Source: Chloroflexota bacterium
GTDB taxonomy: Bacteria; Chloroflexota; Anaerolineae; Aggregatilineales; Phototrophicaceae
Assembly: GCA_011523545.1 (NCBI GenBank)
Contig: WTGN01000075.1
Location: 1 to 52,055, forward strand
Reading direction: 5' to 3'
Length of the DNA stretch: 52,055 nucleotides
The translations under genes and the position numbers were made by a program. This document shows positions 15,498-24,349 of this stretch, in pieces (the first letter of the stretch is position 1; each line of letters begins with the position of its first letter). The notes beneath the pieces are model-generated. The model had not been told where the DNA came from and searched no databases. It saw only the letters and a list, made by a program, of their open reading frames with translations.

Positions 15498-16460
15498 CTA
15501 GCTTTCAAGCGCATCCGGATTGCAGACATTCGCCGCCTTCCCCCCCAGCAAGAAGTCGACGATCAACTGCGCCGCCTCAACGGCGACGGTCACCTGCGCG
15601 TCTGATGTGCTCGCGGCCAGGTGCGGCGTGTGCAGGACATTGGGCAGCCCGATCAAAGCATGATCGGCCGGCGGCGGCTCCGTCTCGTAAACATCCAGGG
15701 CCGCGCCCGCCACTTTCCCGCTGCGCAGCGCCTCCGCCAGGTCGGCCGAGTTAATCAGCGCGCCGCGCGCCGCGTTGATGATTCGTACGCCATCTTTCAT
15801 CCGCGCCAGTGTATCGCTGTTGATCATGCCGCGGGTCTCATCGGTCACCATGGCGTGCAGCGTCAGATAATCGGAACGGGCGTAGACCGCGTCCAGCGCG
15901 AGCAGCGGCACGTGGATCGCCTCGGCGACCGCCGCCGGCAGGTAGGGGTCATGGGCGATGACATCCATTTCAAAGGCTTGGGCGCGCGTGGCGATCGCCT
16001 GACCGATGCGGCCCAGGCCGATGATGCCCAGGGTCTTGCCTTTGAGTTCGACGCCGCTGAAGGCTTTGCGCTCCCAGCGCCCCTCGGCCAGCGACTGATG
16101 CCCCGGCGCGATATGCCGCGAGAGCGCGAGCATCAAGCCGAAGGTGTGCTCGGCGGTGGAGATGGTGTTGCCGCCCGGCGTATTCATCACGACGATGCCA
16201 TGCGCCGTCGCCGCCGCCAGATCAACATTGTCGACGCCGACGCCGGCCCGCGCTATCGCCTTCAGCTGCGGCGCTTTTGCCAGCAGTTCCGCGTCGGCGG
16301 TCACGCCGCTGCGGATGATCATCGCGTCGGCCTGTGCGACCGCTTCCAGCAAGGCCGAGCGCTCCAGCACCCCGGGCGCGCTTACGCGAATCCCGTCGCG
16401 GGCTTCCAGAATGCCGATCGCCTTCTGATGCACATTGTCGGGTACGAGTACATTAGGCAT
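15498..16460 (-). CDS. D-3-phosphoglycerate dehydrogenase-like 2-hydroxyacid dehydrogenase
   Basis: A 320-residue NAD-dependent D-2-hydroxyacid dehydrogenase without the C-terminal ACT domain. NAD-binding GLGRIG lies at 148-153; the catalytic set is Arg232 (NAARGALI), Glu261 (YETEPPP) and His280 (HTPHLAAST). The substrate-binding RAGVGVDNVD and NTPGGNTISTAEHT resemble SerA, the first enzyme of serine synthesis from 3-phosphoglycerate. The start at 16460 has GGAG upstream; an in-frame ATG further out lies over a repeat. It follows a class V aminotransferase gene on the same strand, with one repeat unit between them, which supports a serine role. Being short, it would escape ACT-mediated serine feedback. 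Confidence 0.88.
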   Translation of the reverse strand: MPNVLVPDNVHQKAIGILEARDGIRVSAPGVLERSALLEAVAQADAMIIRSGVTADAELLAKAPQLKAIARAGVGVDNVDLAAATAHGIVVMNTPGGNTISTAEHTFGLMLALSRHIAPGHQSLAEGRWERKAFSGVELKGKTLGIIGLGRIGQAIATRAQAFEMDVIAHDPYLPAAVAEAIHVPLLALDAVYARSDYLTLHAMVTDETRGMINSDTLARMKDGVRIINAARGALINSADLAEALRSGKVAGAALDVYETEPPPADHALIGLPNVLHTPHLAASTSDAQVTVAVEAAQLIVDFLLGGKAANVCNPDALES

Positions 16461-16476
16461 GGTCCGCTCCGCCTTT

Positions 16477-16526
16477 TGTGGGCGAGACAAGGGGCGCGTA
16501 GACACTGCCCGTCTCTCGCCCCTACA
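16477..16526. repeat. Palindromic repeat family, diverged unit
   Basis: TGTGGGCGAGACA at the left pairs imperfectly with GTCTCTCGCCCCTACA at the right, across about 20 bases. It sits in the 76-base gap between the aminotransferase and the dehydrogenase. Confidence 0.7.
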
Positions 16527-16536
16527 TATCTGACAC

Positions 16537-17622
16537 TTAGGCCATGAAGGCGTCGAGCCCGCAGAGCACTTCGTTGAGCATGTCCATCGTTACATCGCCC
16601 ATGTGCGGCAGGCGGATGGTCTTTCCTTTGATGGCGCCGTAACCCTTGTCCATGACGAAGCCGGCTTCATTCAGCATGTAGTCGGCCATGGCGTCAACGT
16701 CAATGCCTAGCGTATTCTCAATCGTGGTCACCGTGTCGCTGCGATAACCGGCCTGCGCGTACAAGCCGAAGCCGCGCGCCAAGGCCCACTTGTGAGTCGC
16801 GTCGCGCATCGCCCGGTGCCGCGCCCAGCGCGCCTCAATGCCTTCCTCCAGGATGGCGTCCATTTGCACATCGGCCGCGACCATCAGCGCGATCGGCGGT
16901 GTTGAAGGCGTGTTATTCTTGAGCAGCGACTTTTCCAGCGTCAGCAGATCAAAATAATAACCGCGCTGCCGGATGGTCTTCGCCCGCTCCAGCAGCCGGT
17001 CGCTGACGGCGGCGAAGGCGATGCCCGGTGGCAGGGCGAAGGCTTTCTGGCTTGATGTCAGCGCGATGTCGATGCCCCAGTCGTCCACGCGCAATTCCGT
17101 GCCCAGGAAGCCACTGACCGTATCAACGAAGAAAAGCGTGTCATCATGCTGATTGACCACCTCGCCGATAGCCTGGATCGGATTGGTGACGCCGGTGCTG
17201 GTTTCGTTGTGCACGGCGCAGACGGCGTCATAACGCGCCTTGCCCAGCGCCTCAGCCACCATCTCGGGCTTATGCGCCCGCCCCCAATCCACCTGAAGCG
17301 TATCGACCTGAAGCCCATTGGCGCGGCTGACATCGGCCCAGCGTTCACTGAAAGCGCCGCCGGTCAAGTGCAGCACTTTGCGCCCATCGCGCACGCCGCA
17401 GCGTATCGCGCCTTCCCACAAGCCGCTGCCCGAGGAGCCGCTGACGACCACGCGGCTATCGGTGAAAAATGCGCGCTTGAGCTTGCCTTGCAAACGCGCG
17501 AAAAGCCCGGCGAAGTCGCCGCCGCGGTGTCCGATCATCGGGGCGGTTTGCGCTTCCAGTATCTCGCGGCGGACCTCCACTGGACCGGGCAGAAACAAGC
17601 GCTTGTGGTCGAATTGGCTCAT
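16537..17622 (-). CDS. Class V aminotransferase (serine/alanine-glyoxylate type)
   Basis: A 361-residue PLP enzyme of fold type I, class V. The PLP lysine is Lys193 in SSQKAF; other marks are the N-terminal FLPGPVEVRREIL, the phosphate-binding GSSGSGLWE and the aspartate in FFVDTVSG. It belongs to the group of serine-glyoxylate, alanine-glyoxylate and archaeal-type phosphoserine aminotransferases. Next to a SerA-like gene it most likely makes (phospho)serine, replacing SerC. The start at 17622 is about 11 bases after AGGAGGG. No phosphoserine phosphatase of the SerB type is in the window. Confidence 0.9.
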   Translation of the reverse strand: MSQFDHKRLFLPGPVEVRREILEAQTAPMIGHRGGDFAGLFARLQGKLKRAFFTDSRVVVSGSSGSGLWEGAIRCGVRDGRKVLHLTGGAFSERWADVSRANGLQVDTLQVDWGRAHKPEMVAEALGKARYDAVCAVHNETSTGVTNPIQAIGEVVNQHDDTLFFVDTVSGFLGTELRVDDWGIDIALTSSQKAFALPPGIAFAAVSDRLLERAKTIRQRGYYFDLLTLEKSLLKNNTPSTPPIALMVAADVQMDAILEEGIEARWARHRAMRDATHKWALARGFGLYAQAGYRSDTVTTIENTLGIDVDAMADYMLNEAGFVMDKGYGAIKGKTIRLPHMGDVTMDMLNEVLCGLDAFMA

Positions 17623-17782
17623 CGAGGCGATGCCCTCCTTTTCGTTGTGAACTCGGCTGCAAAAACAGGCGGATTGTAGCCCCGCGGTCGCTTGCTTCAC
17701 AGGGCGAAGCTGCAATCAGTAATTTTGTCGCCGCGCTTTGAAATTGGACCGAGGAAGGAGCAAAAAATCGGAGACCAAAGAA

Positions 17783-19945
17783 CTAGGCTGCTGCGAAGGA
17801 ACATTCCCCGCTTAGCGAGACATATTGGGCGCTGACCCAGCCGATTAAGCCGAGATAGTTCAGCCGGTGCCAGCCGCCGTCCCTGTCAAGCACGGTGACG
17901 GTCTCGCCCGGAAAGATGCCACCGATCCGACGGCCGTTCGGCGCGTCGCGAACGTTGACCGCGTCAGTGATGGAACCCAGGCATTGCGGCGATGGAGTCG
18001 GTCCGGCCACCGCGAGCGGCTGAGCGGTCGCGGCGGGCCAGGCGCCGCCGCTGGCTTGCTGCGTTTGTAAGACAAGGGAGCCCGCGCCCCAGATCGATGT
18101 GCATGTCTTGGCGCCGATAACAAAACTGTCTATGGCGTGAATGGTCCTGGGCACGGTCGCCGCTTCCAGAAAGAGCACTGGTCCCGCGCCATCGAAGCAA
18201 ACTTGCACCCCTTGTTCAACGTAACCCCATATGTCCACCGCATTGCTAAAGCCCGCGTCAATCAACGACTGGATGCCGATGCCGGTGGCGTCAATCTCCT
18301 GGCATTGTACGCCGCTGCGGAGACCGAACGTGGCTTGGATTGTGATGCCGTTGTCGCGCTCGTGTACATCGACGCAAGTGTGGAAAATCGTGGTTGACGG
18401 GCTGGGCGTGCTATCAACCGGCTGCTCTGAATTGCGCGTATCAGCGCTAGGAATGACCCAAACCTCTTCCACATCAAACTCAAAAGCGCCGGAATCGTAT
18501 CCGTCGCCTTCCGGGCGCGTATGACCCGTTTGATCGTTGGCGAGCATTTGCCCCGGCGTGTTCACGCCGTTGTCGATGGCTGGGCTGCCATCCAGCAGCC
18601 GATAAAAGCGATTCAAGACGGATCTTGGAAGAGTCTCTCCAGTAAAGGGAACAAGCTCAATGCGAAGCGGAGCGCTAACCGATTGCGCTTCGGTACAACC
18701 GACGTCTTGAAGGATATTGCCTGCATTGCCGCTCAACAGGTCTATGAGGCAAACCGAGTTCTCGGTATCGGTGTCGGTATTCTGGGCGATGATGCTGTTG
18801 TAGACATACAATTCCGGGTCCGTCGTGTTTTCATCATCATCGGAGAACGCTCCGATGCCGCCACCGGTAGCGGCTTGATTCTTGACGATGGTGGCGTGCC
18901 TGACGGTGAGGTGGCCGCCCGCGGCGTAGATGGCGCCGCCTTGGTCGCTGGCCCTGTTTTCATCGAACGTGCTGTTGTCTACAGTCAGTTTGCCATCGGC
19001 GACATATATCGATCCGCCGTTGCGCGCTGTGTTGGCATGAACGCTGTTGTTCGCCAGGCTGGAGATCGCGCCATCGGTCGACGTACCGTTCTCGTAGTAA
19101 ATCGCGCCTCCATTTTCATCAGTACTGGTGCTGGCGTCGTCATCGGTCGCTGAGTTGCGCGTGAGCCTGCCTCCGGTAACGGTCAGGCTATGTTCATCGC
19201 CGGAGTCGTTGGCGAAGTATATGGCGCCGCCGTTGCCCGTTGCGTCGTTGTCATGCAAGTTGCTCCATTTGACGGTGAGCGTGCTGTCGTCGACATAGAT
19301 TGCGCCGCCATTGCCATTCGGCGCGCCATTGTGGCCGATTCGAGAGGTATGTATCTCTACTACAGCGCCGCCCGAGATATGGATGGCGCCGCCATGCGTG
19401 GCCGCAATGTTATGGCCGATAGAGCCTAGATTGTAAAGCACCTCGAGATCGCTGTTGCCGGTCTTTTCGATCTTGAGCGCGGAATCGTCGACATCGGCAA
19501 GGTGCAAGTTTTCAATTCTTACGGCGCCGCTGTTGAGCGTCAGAAGGTTAAAGTTGTATTCCGTTTCTGAGTTCTCGCTTGTGTCTGGCGGGGTGAGTGA
19601 CTTGTCGTTGCCGACGATGCGGATATCGGAGGCGATCGCCGGCAGCGCTGCCGTAATCTCGACATCGGCAACAAAGATTATCGTATCAGTCTCGGCGCTA
19701 TCGCCGGCCGCGCATTGATTGGCCGGCGCGACCTGCGTATCGCCATTGGCCGAGCGGATCGCATTCGCCAGGCTGCACGTGTCCGAGAGTGTGATGTCGG
19801 CGGCAAAGGCGACCGGCGTCAGCAGCAAGAGGCAAACCAGGAGCGGCAATAGCAACTGCAGCCGCTTATCGGCGATGAAGACGCGTCGGCAAAATAGGCA
19901 TATTGCAGCTATCGCGCCAGAAACAGATCTATTGAATTGCGACAA
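17783..19945 (-). CDS. Secreted right-handed beta-helix protein (CSLREA / choice-of-anchor Q) with C-terminal SH3 domain
   Basis: A protein of about 720 residues. I prefer the TTG at 19945, with GAGG six bases upstream; the frame is open to 20038 but no ribosome site is seen there. A basic stretch and long hydrophobic core (LLLPLLVCLLLLTPVAFAA) form a signal peptide, then comes CSLANAIRSANGD, a CSLREA motif. Repeated GGAIY/GGAIH turns (at least seven) build a parallel beta helix, closed by a choice-of-anchor Q segment (LLDGSPAIDNG ... GYDSGAFEF). The last 65 residues are a bacterial SH3 domain (NVRDAPNGRRIGGIFPGETVTVLDRDGGWHRL) that may bind the cell wall. Surface adhesion or glycan contact is the likely role; no catalytic residues are visible. 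Confidence 0.88.
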   Translation of the reverse strand: MSQFNRSVSGAIAAICLFCRRVFIADKRLQLLLPLLVCLLLLTPVAFAADITLSDTCSLANAIRSANGDTQVAPANQCAAGDSAETDTIIFVADVEITAALPAIASDIRIVGNDKSLTPPDTSENSETEYNFNLLTLNSGAVRIENLHLADVDDSALKIEKTGNSDLEVLYNLGSIGHNIAATHGGAIHISGGAVVEIHTSRIGHNGAPNGNGGAIYVDDSTLTVKWSNLHDNDATGNGGAIYFANDSGDEHSLTVTGGRLTRNSATDDDASTSTDENGGAIYYENGTSTDGAISSLANNSVHANTARNGGSIYVADGKLTVDNSTFDENRASDQGGAIYAAGGHLTVRHATIVKNQAATGGGIGAFSDDDENTTDPELYVYNSIIAQNTDTDTENSVCLIDLLSGNAGNILQDVGCTEAQSVSAPLRIELVPFTGETLPRSVLNRFYRLLDGSPAIDNGVNTPGQMLANDQTGHTRPEGDGYDSGAFEFDVEEVWVIPSADTRNSEQPVDSTPSPSTTIFHTCVDVHERDNGITIQATFGLRSGVQCQEIDATGIGIQSLIDAGFSNAVDIWGYVEQGVQVCFDGAGPVLFLEAATVPRTIHAIDSFVIGAKTCTSIWGAGSLVLQTQQASGGAWPAATAQPLAVAGPTPSPQCLGSITDAVNVRDAPNGRRIGGIFPGETVTVLDRDGGWHRLNYLGLIGWVSAQYVSLSGECSFAAA

Positions 19946-20237
19946 AACAGACCTCGCAGTCCGACTAATCCATCTAATCCTGTTGTAATTTGAAAGATGG
20001 CGCAACCAAGTTTCCCCGCTTTGGATGTTCCTGTACAAATAGATGGTTTCAGTATTAAAAATGCAGTTTGCTAGCGGCGCGGCTGCGTCATCCGGAAGCC
20101 CATTTGGAAGTGACGCAAAGAAGCAGCGCAGGTTTTTGCAGAAAATTGCCCATTGAGTTGGCTCCGAATCGCGGGCTTGGGGTCAGACGAGGCAAAGCTG
20201 TTATACTCAGGAGGAAACGCGCAGACTGGAGGCGACG

Positions 20238-21134
20238 ATGATACAGGTGGCGAACGCGCCCTGCTCCTGGGGCGTGATCGAAAACATCGAAGGCGAGCGT
20301 TACGATTATTCGCGCGTCCTGGACGAGATCGCCGCCAGCGGTTATGCCGGCGCCGAGCTGGGCGATTGGGGCTTCATGCCGACCGACCCGGGGCAGCTGC
20401 GCGCCGAGCTGGCAGCGCGCAGCTTGAAGATGCTGGGGTCTTGGGTCAATGTCAATTTCCAGGACGCGAACCGGCACGAAGAAAGCACCGAAGCTTGCCT
20501 GCGAACGGCGGAACTGCTGGCCGCCGTCGGCGGAGCGAACGCGCTGGTGGTGCTGGGGCCCGACCCTTACACCAACCCCATGCGCAGCTTGAATTCCGGG
20601 CGCATCACACCGGCGATGAGCCTGGACGCCGAGGGCTGGCGCGTTTTCGCCGCGGGCGCCGATCATGCCGCCCGCCGCGTGATGGACGAAACCGGCTTGC
20701 GCTCGGTGCTGCATCATCACACCGGCACCTGGATCGAGACCCCGGCCGAAACCGAGCGCATCCTGGACATGACCGACGATGAGGTCGTCGGCCTAGTATT
20801 CGACACCGGACACTGGGCATTCGGCGGCGGCGACCCGCTCAGCGGCATCCGTCAGTTTGCCGAGCGCATCTGGTACGTGCATTTCAAAGATCACGACCCG
20901 GCCGTGCACGAGCAGTCGCGGCTACATGAATGGGATGGTCCGCAATCGGTAGGGAAGGGCATCTTCCCCGAGCTGGGGCGGGGCGATGTCGATTTCCCCG
21001 GCGTGCTTGCCGAGCTCGAGAAGATCGGTTACGACAGTTGGATCGTGGTTGAGCAAGATGTCTTGCCGGGCATGGGCGCGCCGCTTGAATCGGCAACGCG
21101 CAACCGCGAATACCTGCGGAGCATTGGTCTCTAA
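20238..21134 (+). CDS. Sugar phosphate isomerase/epimerase family TIM-barrel (IolE-like)
   Basis: A 298-residue xylose-isomerase-like TIM barrel (AP endonuclease 2 family). The N-terminal [12 protein letters not shown] and [16 protein letters not shown] are typical of the group that includes inosose dehydratases. Likely metal ligands lie in [23 protein letters not shown] and WIVVEQD. GGAGG stands six bases before the ATG, and a TATACT is found at 20202. It is followed after three bases by a serine/threonine dehydratase gene, so the two form an operon. A polyol or inositol role is inference from family only. Confidence 0.88.
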   Translation: MIQVANAPCSWGVIENIEGERYDYSRVLDEIAASGYAGAELGDWGFMPTDPGQLRAELAARSLKMLGSWVNVNFQDANRHEESTEACLRTAELLAAVGGANALVVLGPDPYTNPMRSLNSGRITPAMSLDAEGWRVFAAGADHAARRVMDETGLRSVLHHHTGTWIETPAETERILDMTDDEVVGLVFDTGHWAFGGGDPLSGIRQFAERIWYVHFKDHDPAVHEQSRLHEWDGPQSVGKGIFPELGRGDVDFPGVLAELEKIGYDSWIVVEQDVLPGMGAPLESATRNREYLRSIGL

Positions 21135-21137
21135 CCG

Positions 21138-22070
21138 ATGGTGACCCTGGGCGATATCATCTGCGCCGGTCATCGCCTGGCGCCATATCTCCCCCCGACC
21201 CCGCTGGAAGACGCGCCGGCACTTGGCGACAATATCTGGCTCAAGCTGGAGAACGCCAACAGAACGCATTCCTTCAAAATCCGCGGCGCGCTGAATGCGA
21301 TCCTGTCACTGAGCGAGCAAGCGCGCGACCGGGGCATCATCGCCGCCTCATCGGGCAACCACGCCGGCGCGGTCGCCTATGCCGCGCATCTGTCCGGCGC
21401 CTCAGCCCAAATCCTGATGCCGCGAACGACGCCCAAGAAAAAAGTCGACAATGTCAAACGCTATGGCGCCGACGCGGTGCTCTTCGGCGATACCTACGAC
21501 GAAGCCGAAGCGGAAGCCCTGCGCCGCGCTCGTGAGGGCGGGACCTGGATCTCGCCCTACAACGACGCGCGAGTGATCGCCGGCGCCGGCACGATCGGCG
21601 TCGAGATCGCGCGGCAATTGCCGGATATAGGGCGCGTCATCGCGCCAGTCAGCGGCGGCGGCTTGATCGCAGGCGTCGCCATTGCCGTTAAGGAACTCAA
21701 TCCGGCGATCGAAGTCATCGGCGTCAATGCGCGCTCAGCGCCGGCTATGTACAATGCCTTCCACGGCGCAAGCCTGCCGCAGGTCTGGGATACGCTGGCC
21801 GATGCCCTCTCCGGCGACATTGAAGCCGGCTCGCTCACCCTGCCGATTTGCCAGCGGGCGCTGGATGATATGCTGCTGGTCTCCGAGGCGCAGATAGCGG
21901 CGGCGATGCGCTTCCTGCTGGAGAAGCAAGGCTGGGTTGTCGAAGGCGGCGGGGCGGTCGCGGTGGCGGCGGCGCTGCATGATGCCCTGCCGCGCGACGG
22001 GAAGGCGACAGCGCTTGTCGTCAGCGGCGGCAATGTGGATTTGTCAGTGCTGCGGCGGGTGTTGTCTTGA
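21138..22070 (+). CDS. PLP-dependent threonine/serine dehydratase
   Basis: A 310-residue fold type II PLP enzyme of the threonine ammonia-lyase family. Lys47 in THSFKIRGA binds PLP; SSGNHAGAVAYAA holds the substrate carboxylate; PVSGGGLIAGVA is the PLP phosphate loop; VVSGGNVD ends the core. It lacks the regulatory ACT domain of biosynthetic IlvA, so it is a short catabolic-type or racemase-like enzyme. Threonine would give 2-oxobutanoate, serine pyruvate. It starts three bases after the preceding stop and is presumably co-transcribed. Serine racemases share this sequence type and cannot be excluded. Confidence 0.9.
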   Translation: MVTLGDIICAGHRLAPYLPPTPLEDAPALGDNIWLKLENANRTHSFKIRGALNAILSLSEQARDRGIIAASSGNHAGAVAYAAHLSGASAQILMPRTTPKKKVDNVKRYGADAVLFGDTYDEAEAEALRRAREGGTWISPYNDARVIAGAGTIGVEIARQLPDIGRVIAPVSGGGLIAGVAIAVKELNPAIEVIGVNARSAPAMYNAFHGASLPQVWDTLADALSGDIEAGSLTLPICQRALDDMLLVSEAQIAAAMRFLLEKQGWVVEGGGAVAVAAALHDALPRDGKATALVVSGGNVDLSVLRRVLS

Positions 22071-22090
22071 GCCCGGCGGTTGATTACAAT
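22062..22090 (+). promoter_or_regulatory. Promoter of the nucleotidyltransferase-HEPN gene
   Basis: TTGTCT at 22062-22067, a 17-base spacer and TACAAT at 22085-22090. The -35 box lies inside the last codons of the dehydratase, so the module has its own promoter. Confidence 0.6.
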
Positions 22091-22111
22091 GGAGGCAGGT
22101 GAGGATGACTA

Positions 22112-22756
22112 ATGCATGACGCAATTGGAATCGATCTGCCCCTGCTGACTATCCGCGAGTTTTGCGAGCGGCAGCCAATCAAGCGTTTGTCTTTGTTCGG
22201 CTCATACCTGCGCGGCGACGCATGCCCGGATAGCGATGTTGACTTGCTGGTCGAGTATGTGGCTGGCGCTAAGGTGGGCCTGCTTGCGATGGCTGGGCAG
22301 GAGATCAAGTTGAGCGAAATCTTGGGCAAGCGAGTTGATTTGCGCACTGCGGAGGATCTCAGCCGATATTTTCGCGAAGACGTTGTCGACAGCGCCATAC
22401 TGATTTATGAGAAAGTTAAAGAGAACGACCGCGTGCGACTGCTGCACATGGTTGAGGCGGCGCAGCATGCAAGCGAGTTTGCGGACGGACTGACTCGCTC
22501 GGCATTCGAACGGGATCTATTGCGGCAATACGCCTTGGCGCGGGCGGTCGAAGTTGTGGGTGAAGCCGCGAGCAATGTGACGGACGAATTGCAGGAAAAG
22601 CATCCTCATATCGCTTGGGCTGAAATAAAGGGGATGCGAATTCGGCTGGCTCACGCGTACTTTGATATCAATCTTGACGTGCTCTGGCATGCTGTTACAG
22701 TCGAATTGCCCACACTTGCAGGGCAGTTGCAAGTTATCATTGACGACTACATGTGA
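22112..22756 (+). CDS. Fused MntA-type nucleotidyltransferase and HepT-type HEPN protein
   Basis: One 214-residue chain joins two proteins that are normally encoded apart as antitoxin and toxin. Residues 1-100 are a minimal nucleotidyltransferase: Gly30-Ser31, then after ten residues Asp42-x-Asp44, with the third acid Asp76 in KRVDLRT. Residues 104-214 are HepT-like, with the RX4HXY motif as Arg176, His181 and Tyr183 in MRIRLAHAY. In known MntA/HepT pairs the transferase adds AMP to that Tyr and blocks the HEPN ribonuclease. The domains meet at the short linker KVKEND, where two separate genes would have a stop and a start. All catalytic residues of both halves are kept. The stop overlaps the next ATG. 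Confidence 0.88.
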   Translation: MHDAIGIDLPLLTIREFCERQPIKRLSLFGSYLRGDACPDSDVDLLVEYVAGAKVGLLAMAGQEIKLSEILGKRVDLRTAEDLSRYFREDVVDSAILIYEKVKENDRVRLLHMVEAAQHASEFADGLTRSAFERDLLRQYALARAVEVVGEAASNVTDELQEKHPHIAWAEIKGMRIRLAHAYFDINLDVLWHAVTVELPTLAGQLQVIIDDYM

Positions 22757-24258
22757 TGCTTGAGCTTGCCTCGTCTCTGCTCAAAGCCTTCCAAGCCGCC
22801 GACAACGACGCCATCGACCGCGTCCATCAGCGCTTGCCGCAAGTCAAATACGGCGCGCGCGCTGAAGCGGCCGACTTCCCGCTCAGCATCAGCGAAGCGC
22901 AAACGGTCATCGCCCGCGAGAACGGCGCCCAAAGCTGGGGCGAGCTGCGCCTGCGAATCAAGCTGCAGGAACATGATTACGGCGATGCCCTCGAACAATT
23001 CAAGCAACTGGTCTACGCCAAAGACGCCGAGAAACTCGACGAACTCCTGACGGCCCAGCCCGCGCTCAAATCAACCCTGGACGATCCGCACTTCTGGTTC
23101 GGCAGCACCGCCCTCATCATCGTCAAAGAACATATCGATGTCGTGGATGTCCTGCTCAAGCACGGCGCCGATATCAATGCCAGATCCCAATGGTGGGCCG
23201 GCGATTTCCACATCCTCGAAGTGACTTCGGCCGAGGCGGCCCGCCAGCTCATCGAGCGCGGCGCCCAGATCACCGCGCACGCGGCGGCCGAACAAGGCTG
23301 GCTCGACTGGCTCAAAGAGGCCTTCGCACAGGACCCGGCCATCATCAACCAGCGCGGCGGCGATGGCAAAACACCGCTGCACTATGCCCGCGATCCGTCC
23401 GTGATGGATTGGCTCCTTGCGCGGGGCGCCGACCTGGAAGCGCGCGACCTGGACCATGCTTCGACGCCGCTGCAGTGGATGCTAGGCGAGCGGAATCTGG
23501 ATGCCGCGCGCGAATTTGTCAAGCGGGGCGCGCAAGTTGATATCTTCGCCGCGGTCATGCTCGGCGAGCAGGCGCTGGTGGAGCGGGCGCTGGCGGCCCA
23601 TCCGGAGGCGATACGCGCCCGCGTGAACCAGCCCGGCTACGGTCTGGCGCCGCCCGCCGACGGCTCGCACCAGTACGTTTACACCTTCAACGCGGCGGGT
23701 CTGTCGCCGCATCAAGCCGCCCTGGAATGCGGACATACTGACATATTTGATGCTCTGATCAAGCGGAGCCCGCCGGATGTCCAACTGCTCGCTTACTGCG
23801 CCGCTGGCGATCGCGAAGCGGCTGAGGCCATTGCCGCGGCCGATCCGCAGATCCTGCCACAACTGCCCGAGGGCGATCGGCGGCAATTGATCCACGCCGC
23901 CTGGACGGGAAAAGCCGACGCTGTCAACCTGATGGCTGCGCTCGGCTTCGACCTGCATATTCGCGACGATGACCTGATGACGCCGCTGCACGCGGCCGCC
24001 TTTCACGGTTTCGCCGATGTCATCAGCGTGCTGCTGACTGCCGATGACAAGCCGCCGCTGGATTGGCTTAATGGCTATGGCGGTACGCCGCTGGGCACTT
24101 GCATGTACGGGCGGCAGCACAGTTGGCGCGCCGAAGGCGATTTCCCCGCCAGCATCAAACTGCTGGTCGAGGCCGGTTCGGAAGTCAATGTTGACTGGCT
24201 GCCGACGGGCGATGCCGAGGTTGACGCTGCCCTGCGCGCTGGTATCGAAACCCCGTAG
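22756..24258 (+). CDS. Ankyrin-repeat protein
   Basis: A 500-residue soluble protein with many ankyrin-like repeats; clear ones include STALIIVKEHIDVVDVLLKHGADINAR, KTPLHYARDPSVMDWLLARGADLEARD and MTPLHAAAFHGFADVISVLL. The first 70 residues are not ankyrin and resemble the N-terminal region of bacterial ankyrin proteins with ARENGAQSW. Ankyrin repeats bind other proteins; there is no signal peptide or enzyme domain. The ATG overlaps the stop of the nucleotidyltransferase-HEPN gene (ATGA), so translation is probably coupled. Whether it takes part in that module is open. Confidence 0.88.
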   Translation: MLELASSLLKAFQAADNDAIDRVHQRLPQVKYGARAEAADFPLSISEAQTVIARENGAQSWGELRLRIKLQEHDYGDALEQFKQLVYAKDAEKLDELLTAQPALKSTLDDPHFWFGSTALIIVKEHIDVVDVLLKHGADINARSQWWAGDFHILEVTSAEAARQLIERGAQITAHAAAEQGWLDWLKEAFAQDPAIINQRGGDGKTPLHYARDPSVMDWLLARGADLEARDLDHASTPLQWMLGERNLDAAREFVKRGAQVDIFAAVMLGEQALVERALAAHPEAIRARVNQPGYGLAPPADGSHQYVYTFNAAGLSPHQAALECGHTDIFDALIKRSPPDVQLLAYCAAGDREAAEAIAAADPQILPQLPEGDRRQLIHAAWTGKADAVNLMAALGFDLHIRDDDLMTPLHAAAFHGFADVISVLLTADDKPPLDWLNGYGGTPLGTCMYGRQHSWRAEGDFPASIKLLVEAGSEVNVDWLPTGDAEVDAALRAGIETP

Positions 24259-24280
24259 GCTCTGCTTAAAACTTGCTGTG

Positions 24281-24311
24281 TGTATGGGCGAGCCGGGGGC
24301 TCTCCCATACA
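24281..24311. repeat. Palindromic repeat family, short variant
   Basis: TGTATGGGCGAGCC and GGCTCTCCCATACA form a near-perfect 31-base palindrome 22 bases after the ankyrin gene stop. Confidence 0.75.
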
Positions 24312-24329
24312 GATTCCCGTTGATGGCTT

Positions 24330-24349
24330 CCCCCCATCGCTATGGGGGG
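24330..24349. repeat. Hairpin carrying the stop codon of the DUF389 gene
   Basis: CCCCCCAT (24330-24337) and ATGGGGGG (24342-24349) pair around CGCT. The minus-strand stop codon TAG (24340-24342) lies in its loop and stem, and a further GGGGGG run follows at 24355. Confidence 0.7.
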
